Source: Devosiaceae bacterium (GTDB lineage Bacteria > Pseudomonadota > Alphaproteobacteria > Rhizobiales > Devosiaceae). Taken from it: a stretch of 12,499 nucleotides of DNA. This document shows, one piece after another, positions 7,397 to 12,499 of the stretch. The notes beneath the pieces are model-generated. The model did no database searches. It worked only from the letters and a program-made list of their open reading frames with translations, and was not told the origin of the DNA. The DNA lies in the NCBI GenBank assembly GCA_021648585.1, contig JAKISM010000060.1, positions 1-12,499 of the forward strand, written 5' to 3'. The position numbers and the translations under genes are program-made. How positions within the stretch are numbered: the stretch's first letter is position 1; the number at the start of each line of letters is the position of its first letter.

Positions 7397-8091
7397 TGGC
7401 AAATTTATTAGAGCATAATTTTTCTTCCTGTAATGAATTAGCCAACAGCCTAGCAAGTGAAATTGGTGAAAAATTAAAAGAGGCAATAAAAAAAGACGGC
7501 AAAGCCTCAATCGCTTTGTCGGGTGGATCAACACCAAAAAAAATGCTCAACCAACTTAGCAAATTAAAAAATATTAACTGGGAAAAAGTTGATGTAACTC
7601 TAGTTGATGAGCGCTTTGTTGATGAAAATTCAAGCCGCTCAAACGCTAAAATGCTAAAAGAAAATCTGCTTATTAACGAGGCGAAAAGCGCAAATTTCTT
7701 TCCGCTTTTTTTGGGGTCTAACTCTCTTAATGAGCAAGCAATAGAGCAAATGTCGCACCAACAAAAATATATAAAAAAACCCTTTGATATTGTAGTTTTA
7801 GGAATGGGGCTTGATGGGCACACAGCCTCGTTTTTCCCTAATGTAAAAAACCTACACCAAGCACTAAATTCAACAAAACTTGCAATGGCAATTAATGCAA
7901 GTGATGGCGAAGAACGCATCACGCTTACTTTCCCCTATTTAATTTCAGCCAAAAATATCTATCTTCATATTGAGGGAGAAGAAAAACAACAGGTACTAGA
8001 AAAGGCACTTAATGGCATGGTAATAAATGACATGCCAATTCGTGCCTTTTTATTACAAGATAAAGCGCCTATAAATATATATAAATGTTAA
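7396..8091 (+). CDS. pgl: 6-phosphogluconolactonase
   Basis: Hydrolyses 6-phosphogluconolactone to 6-phosphogluconate in the cytoplasm. I start it at the ATG at 7396, which overlaps the zwf stop as TAATG and gives a 231-residue protein beginning MANLLEHNF, in line with the family; a longer start at 7372 would add MARRKRFL inside zwf. Visible signatures are SGGSTPK (near 42), VTLVDERFV (near 66), SRSNAKML and the active-site stretch LGMGLDGHTASFFP (near 136). It belongs to the DevB/Pgl type related to glucosamine-6-phosphate isomerases, but the neighbours settle the role. Its own stop also forms a TAATG junction with a mini frame ahead of edd. Confidence 0.95.
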   Translation: MANLLEHNFSSCNELANSLASEIGEKLKEAIKKDGKASIALSGGSTPKKMLNQLSKLKNINWEKVDVTLVDERFVDENSSRSNAKMLKENLLINEAKSANFFPLFLGSNSLNEQAIEQMSHQQKYIKKPFDIVVLGMGLDGHTASFFPNVKNLHQALNSTKLAMAINASDGEERITLTFPYLISAKNIYLHIEGEEKQQVLEKALNGMVINDMPIRAFLLQDKAPINIYKC

Positions 8092-8101
8092 TGGAAAAAT
8101 C

Positions 8102-9910
8102 GTGCAAAAAAATATTATAAAAATAACTGATAAAATTATAAAAAGAAGCGCAAAAAGCCGTGCGCAATATTTAGAAAAAATAGAGGAACAAAAATCTATT
8201 AAAGTAAGACGTGGCGCTCTTAGTTGCTCAAACCTAGCACATGGATTTGCCGCTAGCTCGCCAATCGATAAACAAAGACTAGCAGGTGAAGAAACCCCAA
8301 ATATTGGCATTATCACTTCATATAATGACATGCTTTCAGCGCATCAGCCTTATGAAAAATATCCCGCCTTTATAAGGCAAGTAGCGCAAGATTTAGGCGC
8401 AACAGCGCAAGTTGCAGGCGGCGTTCCTGCCATGTGCGATGGAGTAACTCAAGGGCAAGAGGGCATGGATCTCTCGCTTTTTTCACGTGATATAATTGCC
8501 ATGTCCTGCGCCATTGCGCTTTCTCATAATATGTTTGATGCGGCACTTTATCTTGGCATTTGCGATAAAATTGTTCCGGGAATGTTAATAGCGGCGCTTA
8601 ATTTTGGGCAACTGCCAGCGGTTTTTATCCCCGCTGGACCAATGAGTTCAGGTATGCCTAATGAAGAAAAAGCCCGCATAAGAGAATTATATGCACAAGG
8701 TAAAATTGGCAAAAAACAACTGCTAGAAGCCGAAGCAAAATCTTATCATTCGGCTGGCACTTGCACCTTTTATGGCACAGCAAATTCCAACCAAATGCTA
8801 ATGGAATTTATGGGGCTACAATTACCGGGATCAAGCTTTGTTGCGCCAAACACTCCGCTTAGAGATGCACTAACAAAAAGAGCAATAGAAGTTGCACTAA
8901 ACACCAGCTTTATTGGCAAAAATTACATTCCCATCGCCAATATTATTGATGAAAGGGCAATAGTAAATGGCTTAGTGGGGCTAAATGCCACTGGCGGTTC
9001 AACCAATCATGCCATTCACCTAATAGCCATTGCAAAAGCTGCTGGCATTATTATCACTTGGCAAGATATGGAGGATATTTCAGAAATTACGCCCCTTTTG
9101 ACAAGGATTTATCCCAATGGATATGCCGATATAAACCAATTTAATGCTTGTGGTGGTTTGGGCTTTATCATTGGCGAATTATTAGAAAACGGCTTGTTGC
9201 ACCAAAATGTAACTACAATTTTAGGCAAAGGGCTTGATAAATATGCCGCTGAGGCAAGATTAAACAAAGGCGAGCTAGAATTTAGTGCCCCACCCAAAAA
9301 ATCAGGTAATGAAAAGATTTTGGTAAAAATGAATAAGGCTTTTGCAAAAACAGGCGGCCTCAAATTATTAAAAGGCAATCTTGGCGAAGCAATAATAAAA
9401 ATTTCAGCACTTAAAGACCAACATAAAAAAGTAAAAGCCCCAGCAAAAGTCTTTCATACTCAAGACGAGCTAATGCAAGCCTTCAAACAAGGCAAAATGA
9501 ACAAAGACATGGTAGCGGTAGTGCGTTTTAATGGACCAAAAGCCAACGGAATGCCCGAATTACATAAATTAAGCCCCTATTTAGGAGTGTTGCAGGAGCG
9601 TGGCTTTAAGGTAGCACTATTAACCGATGGCCGCATGTCAGGAGCATCAGGAAAAATCCCAGCCGCTATTCACCTAAGCCCAGAAGCACATTGCGGCGGC
9701 AATATCGCCAAAATAAAGGACGGCGATATGATTTTATTAGATGCGAATAAGGGCGTGCTAGAATTATTAGTCGATGAGAAAGAACTTAAGGGGCGAAAAC
9801 TAGCAAAACATGATTTAAGCCAAGCACATATTGGCATGGGACGAGAGCTTTTCAGCGGCTTTAGAGAGCTAGTAGGAGGAGCAAACAAGGGCGCAACTAT
9901 CTTTGATTAG
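8102..9910 (+). CDS. edd: 6-phosphogluconate dehydratase
   Basis: The iron-sulfur dehydratase of the Entner-Doudoroff pathway, turning 6-phosphogluconate into 2-keto-3-deoxy-6-phosphogluconate (KDPG). The 602 residues match the family from end to end. Motifs are SYNDMLSAHQP (73-83), QVAGGVPAMCDGVTQG (103-118), the first IlvD/Edd signature around CDKIVPG (154-160), CTFYGTANSNQM (221-232) and the second signature LLTDGRMSGASGKIPAA near 504-520. C154 and C221, probably with C112, are the likely cluster ligands. The start is GTG, 10 bases after the pgl stop, with only GGAA as a weak binding site; the N-terminus fits the family. KDPG aldolase (eda) is not in the window, so the pathway is completed elsewhere. 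Confidence 0.97.
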   Translation: MQKNIIKITDKIIKRSAKSRAQYLEKIEEQKSIKVRRGALSCSNLAHGFAASSPIDKQRLAGEETPNIGIITSYNDMLSAHQPYEKYPAFIRQVAQDLGATAQVAGGVPAMCDGVTQGQEGMDLSLFSRDIIAMSCAIALSHNMFDAALYLGICDKIVPGMLIAALNFGQLPAVFIPAGPMSSGMPNEEKARIRELYAQGKIGKKQLLEAEAKSYHSAGTCTFYGTANSNQMLMEFMGLQLPGSSFVAPNTPLRDALTKRAIEVALNTSFIGKNYIPIANIIDERAIVNGLVGLNATGGSTNHAIHLIAIAKAAGIIITWQDMEDISEITPLLTRIYPNGYADINQFNACGGLGFIIGELLENGLLHQNVTTILGKGLDKYAAEARLNKGELEFSAPPKKSGNEKILVKMNKAFAKTGGLKLLKGNLGEAIIKISALKDQHKKVKAPAKVFHTQDELMQAFKQGKMNKDMVAVVRFNGPKANGMPELHKLSPYLGVLQERGFKVALLTDGRMSGASGKIPAAIHLSPEAHCGGNIAKIKDGDMILLDANKGVLELLVDEKELKGRKLAKHDLSQAHIGMGRELFSGFRELVGGANKGATIFD

Positions 9911-9915
9911 CGCTA

Positions 9916-9942
9916 AATATTATGCCAGCATAAAATAATATT
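9916..9942 (+). terminator. Weak candidate terminator after edd
   Basis: An eight-pair A/T stem, AATATTAT (9916-9923) with ATAATATT (9935-9942), lies just after the edd stop; TGCCA (9923-9927) and TGGCA (9948-9952), followed by ATTTTAT, offer an alternative pairing. Neither has a strong GC stem with a T-run, so confidence is low. Confidence 0.25.
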
Positions 9943-9962
9943 CCAATTTGGCAATTTTATAC

Positions 9963-9991
9963 TTCACAAGCAAGCAACTTGCCCCTATATA
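9963..9991 (+). promoter_or_regulatory. Candidate promoter of the small RNA before tRNA-fMet
   Basis: TTCACA (9963-9968) and TATATA (9986-9991) are 17 bases apart, placing a start near 9998, just before the structured stretch. It would give a transcript of about 145 bases up to the tRNA. Confidence 0.4.
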
Positions 9992-9997
9992 GATTTC

Positions 9998-10145
9998 ATA
10001 TTGCTGTAAAATAGAGCTCCTTGCTCTTAAGAGCAGCCACGCATCGCCCGCAGGACGTTAGTCCGAGGGACGGGCAAGACATAAAAAACCGGGCTGATCT
10101 CGGTGATCGTTAGGAAAGCTGGCCTAACAATCTATAAAAAGCATT
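9998..10145 (+). ncRNA. Structured non-coding RNA, possibly 6S RNA
   Basis: A GC-rich stretch in AT-rich surroundings with dense self-complementarity and no protein frame. Local hairpins are TGCTCTTAAGAGCA (10022-10035), GCCCG/CGGGC (10046-10050 with 10071-10075) enclosing GGAC-GTTA-GTCC, ACCGGG/CTCGGT (10088-10093 with 10099-10104) and GTTAGG/CCTAAC (10109-10114 with 10123-10128). A second, rod-like fold pairs the two ends: TGCT/AGCA, TAGA/TCTA, GCTCCT with AGGaaAGC, an open bubble, then GAGCAGCC with GGCTGatCTC. A long rod with a central bubble is the 6S architecture, but I could not confirm 6S by sequence. The ACCGGG/CTCGGT stem uses a G:U pair valid only for plus-strand RNA. There is no T-run before the tRNA, so it may be processed from a shared transcript. 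Confidence 0.45.
10110..10138 (+). promoter_or_regulatory. Weak candidate promoter of tRNA-fMet
   Basis: TTAGGA (10110-10115) and TATAAA (10133-10138) are 17 bases apart and would start transcription at about 10145, just before the tRNA. The -35 is poor and lies in the last hairpin of the putative small RNA, so the two readings compete. Confidence 0.25.
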
Positions 10146-10147
10146 AT

Positions 10148-10224
<77 letters not shown>

Positions 10225-10335
10225 ACTCAACTTGCGAAAGCAAAATATCATAGAAGCTACCGCTCAAGCAAACTATGCCTAGCCTACATGAACGCATTAG
10301 CAGCAGGTGATCCCGATGCGGAGATAGATTTATGA
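10225..10335 (+). pseudogene. Short coding remnant at the tRNA boundary
   Basis: Directly after the tRNA CCA one frame stays open for 36 codons to a TGA at 10333-10335 and reads like a genuine protein end (KYHRSYRSSKLCLAYMNALA then AGDPDAEIDL). Its only ATG is at 10288 (15 codons), with no good ribosome binding site. The stop lies 16 bases before the next gene's ATG, a normal operon spacing. I infer the C-terminal stump of a gene cut at the tRNA junction; I do not recognise the family, and a chance open frame is possible. Confidence 0.35.
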
Positions 10336-10339
10336 TTTT

Positions 10340-10344
10340 GAGGA
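10340..10344 (+). promoter_or_regulatory. Ribosome binding site of the PHP-ATPase gene
   Basis: GAGGA at 10340-10344 lies 7 bases before the ATG at 10352. It decides that start over the ATGs at 10332 and 10344, which are in another frame and stop at 10353-10355. Confidence 0.7.
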
Positions 10345-10351
10345 TGAATAC

Positions 10352-12499
10352 ATGAATTATGCTTGCTGGAAAAAATGTGATTTTCAAATTCACACACCTC
10401 GTGATCCCAATTGGAAGGGTAAGCGCCCATTGGGTATAGGAGATAAAAATTCAACGAGCGGAAAACTCGCAACAACTGAAGAAGTAGAAACTGCACGTAA
10501 CAAATGGGCAGAGCTATTTGTGAGTGCGTGTGTTGCCAAAGGATTGCAAGCAATCGCCATCACCGATCATCACGAAATGGTAATGATTCCCTACGTTCAA
10601 CAGCAAATTATTAAACGCCAAAAAAATGACAAACATTTTGATCTATGGCTATTTCCTGGCATGGAGTTGACAGCTAGCGGTGGCAAACAGTGTCTGATTA
10701 TTTTTGACGCTGACCTTTCAGAAAACTGGAGGCAACAAGCTCAAGGCAAATTGGGAATTGCATATACTGATCAGAAAGACAAAAGTGCTCAAGGCTCAAA
10801 AGTAACACAGCTTTCTTGCATTTATGCTGACATTGGTAAAATTCTTGATGAGGTAAATGGGTTGCGTGGCAAGTACATAATTCTTCCGAATGTTTCCCAA
10901 GGTAACAGCCACACTGTTTTGGTTAATGGTGAGCATGCAGACTTTTGCAGAATGCCATACGTTGGTGGGTATTTGGATGCAGGGCAAAACATTGGTACAA
11001 TTAGTACAAAAAATCGCACACGGCTGTCAGGAAAAGACGGTACTTGGTCACAACGTTATATTTATCCATTGCCAACATCAGATAGCCGACAAGCAGATTT
11101 TTTACCTTTAGGAACAAACAACACATGGATAAAAATTGCTGAACCAACGGCAGAAGCAATTCGGCAAGCCTTCTTGGGTTATCGATCACGCATCAGTATT
11201 GAACGACCAAAATTACCGTCTCTAACAATTTCTTTCGTAGATATTGAAGGATCAAGAATCCTTGATCGAACAAGTATTGATATCAGCCCTGAATTTAATT
11301 CAGTCATTGGGGGGCGAGGAAGCGGTAAAAGTTCATTTCTTGAGTATATTGCATTTGGATTGGGACGTAGCTGCTACGATGTTCCACGTGATCACTATTC
11401 AGGCACAGAACGGATGCACGACTTGGTTAATGATACGCTCGTATCAAAAGGAGCGAATGTATCGCTAACAATTGTGCAAGACAATGCTGCTTTCCAAATT
11501 GTGCGCGGCGAGGCAAATGCATATCAACCTCAAATTACTTATCCTAACGGTTCTACCCAAATGGTCACAGTTAGAGAACTTCGCACACTTTTCCCCGCTG
11601 TTGTCTATAGTCAGGGTGAGCTATCGGAAATTGGAAAGCAGGCTGGAAAGAAAACGCAGCTCTCTGATTTACTTCAATTTGTAAATCCTGATTACAAACT
11701 CCAAGATGAGCAATTCTCTCAAGATATTGAGGTCGCAAAAAATTCTGTAAAAGGTGCGGTTCAGAAATTGATTGAAAACTGGAGTCTTCAATCAAAACTA
11801 AGAAAAATGACGACCTCCAGAGATTCTTTGAAGCAGCGGGTTACGGCTCTTGAAAAAACATTGCCTACATTGTCGAAAGACGATCAAGCGATAGTAGCTT
11901 ATTTTGAAAATACCACGGAATTCGAATCGAAAAGACTACAGGCATCAAACCATGCCGATCAAATAGTAAGTTCTTTAGATTCACTTGTTGTAAAATTTTC
12001 GAATGAAAGAAATCTAGATTCGATTTTAGTTGATGAAACTAAAGCTATTCAGCAAGAATATGCTGATCTGTTTAAGGTATTTACACAAGGTCTGACACAA
12101 CTACAAAATGATGTGAAGGCAAAAAGAACAGCATTTGCAAAAGCGGAAGCTGTTTGGGATACAAAATTTAAAGCTGCCCGCTCAGCCAGAGATGCTGCGT
12201 TGGAGAAGTTGGGTGAGCATAAAACTGTAACCAGTCAGATCATCAAACTTCGGGAAGAAATTACTCAGCTGACCAATGCTATTGGAGATTTGGATGCACG
12301 ATTGAGATCTGTCGGCGATCCTTCAGAAGACTTGAAGGTTAGGTTGAACGGATTGAAGGAGATAAGCGAGCGACGTGCAGATCGAACACGGGAATGGGCT
12401 ACGGAGATTGAAGAACTATCCAGCGGGAAGATAAAAGCGGTAGTCAATAGTACGGGAGATATATCGGAAGTAAGGGAAGCAATTGATATTATTGCTGCA
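10352..12499 (+). CDS. PHP phosphoesterase domain joined to an SMC/ABC-like ATPase (TrlF-like), partial
   Basis: One frame is open from the ATG at 10352 to the window end (716 codons, no stop), so the protein is longer than shown. Residues 1 to about 280 form a PHP-type phosphoesterase domain: CDFQIHTPRD (9-18), AITDHHE (69-75), FPGMELTA (101-108) and NVSQGNSH (180-187). A P-loop ATPase follows, with Walker A GGRGSGKS (320-327) and a Q-loop-like VYSQGELSEI (418-427). From about residue 455 the sequence is a charged coiled coil, as in Rad50/SMC proteins, so the signature motif and Walker B should lie beyond the window. I recall such proteins being annotated as TrlF-family AAA-like ATPases, and PHP-linked ABC ATPases have been proposed for conflict systems. 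It probably cuts or senses nucleic acid under ATP control; its target is unknown. It follows tRNA-fMet and a gene stump, which suggests acquisition. Confidence 0.85.
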   Translation, partial: MNYACWKKCDFQIHTPRDPNWKGKRPLGIGDKNSTSGKLATTEEVETARNKWAELFVSACVAKGLQAIAITDHHEMVMIPYVQQQIIKRQKNDKHFDLWLFPGMELTASGGKQCLIIFDADLSENWRQQAQGKLGIAYTDQKDKSAQGSKVTQLSCIYADIGKILDEVNGLRGKYIILPNVSQGNSHTVLVNGEHADFCRMPYVGGYLDAGQNIGTISTKNRTRLSGKDGTWSQRYIYPLPTSDSRQADFLPLGTNNTWIKIAEPTAEAIRQAFLGYRSRISIERPKLPSLTISFVDIEGSRILDRTSIDISPEFNSVIGGRGSGKSSFLEYIAFGLGRSCYDVPRDHYSGTERMHDLVNDTLVSKGANVSLTIVQDNAAFQIVRGEANAYQPQITYPNGSTQMVTVRELRTLFPAVVYSQGELSEIGKQAGKKTQLSDLLQFVNPDYKLQDEQFSQDIEVAKNSVKGAVQKLIENWSLQSKLRKMTTSRDSLKQRVTALEKTLPTLSKDDQAIVAYFENTTEFESKRLQASNHADQIVSSLDSLVVKFSNERNLDSILVDETKAIQQEYADLFKVFTQGLTQLQNDVKAKRTAFAKAEAVWDTKFKAARSARDAALEKLGEHKTVTSQIIKLREEITQLTNAIGDLDARLRSVGDPSEDLKVRLNGLKEISERRADRTREWATEIEELSSGKIKAVVNSTGDISEVREAIDIIAA

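Noticed and set aside
7335..7922. Minus-strand frame of 195 codons opposite pgl
   Set aside because: It is the reverse shadow of pgl, which has clear family motifs; the translated product is Ser/Phe-rich and resembles nothing.
9975..10078. CTTGCCC (9978-9984) pairing with GGGCAAG (10072-10078) as the small RNA closing stem
   Set aside because: The upstream arm overlaps the predicted -10 region, and the downstream arm is used better in the GCCCG/CGGGC hairpin.
10796..11795. Several short frames of 60-75 codons on both strands
   Set aside because: All lie inside the continuous PHP-ATPase frame, which carries recognisable motifs and has no stop to the window end.

Overview
The window looks like a low-GC alphaproteobacterium, most likely of the order Hyphomicrobiales (Rhizobiales). 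The evidence is an AT-rich sequence in which CarD, a seven-iron ferredoxin and the tail of the MgpS-type helicase lie together, a zwf-pgl-edd Entner-Doudoroff operon with Rhizobiales-like proteins, and an initiator tRNA with an A:U pair in the usual three-G:C anticodon stem. The genus cannot be told from the sequence; a reduced, host-associated lineage would fit the missing gene parts noted below.

Layout. Positions 1-923 (+) hold the tail of an unidentified gene followed by a BKACE-type beta-keto acid cleavage enzyme. Positions 951-3781 (-) hold a helicase C-terminal half, then fdxA, then carD, with a clear terminator after carD. In related genomes as I know them, an S4-domain RNA-binding gene sits between the helicase and fdxA and the helicase has a full N-terminal motor; both are absent here. 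Positions 3782-4266 hold no gene apart from a probable promoter and the cobU terminator. cobU (-) at 4267-4803 has a strong promoter and a strong terminator. Positions 4988-9910 (+) form a four-gene sugar operon: a BadF/NagK-type sugar kinase, zwf, pgl and edd. Together these could phosphorylate a sugar, oxidise glucose-6-phosphate to 6-phosphogluconate and dehydrate that to KDPG. No eda is in the window.

Positions about 10000-10145 hold a GC-rich, strongly self-complementary stretch that is probably a small RNA, possibly 6S RNA, followed at once by the initiator tRNA-fMet (10148-10224).

Right after the tRNA CCA end the content changes to what looks like an acquired region: a 37-codon coding remnant, then a large gene that runs off the end of the window with no stop codon (10352-12499, 716 codons so far). 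It encodes a PHP phosphoesterase domain joined to a P-loop ATPase with a long coiled coil, of the TrlF/PHP-ABC-ATPase kind thought to act in conflict with phages or mobile DNA. This is the most interesting object in the window.
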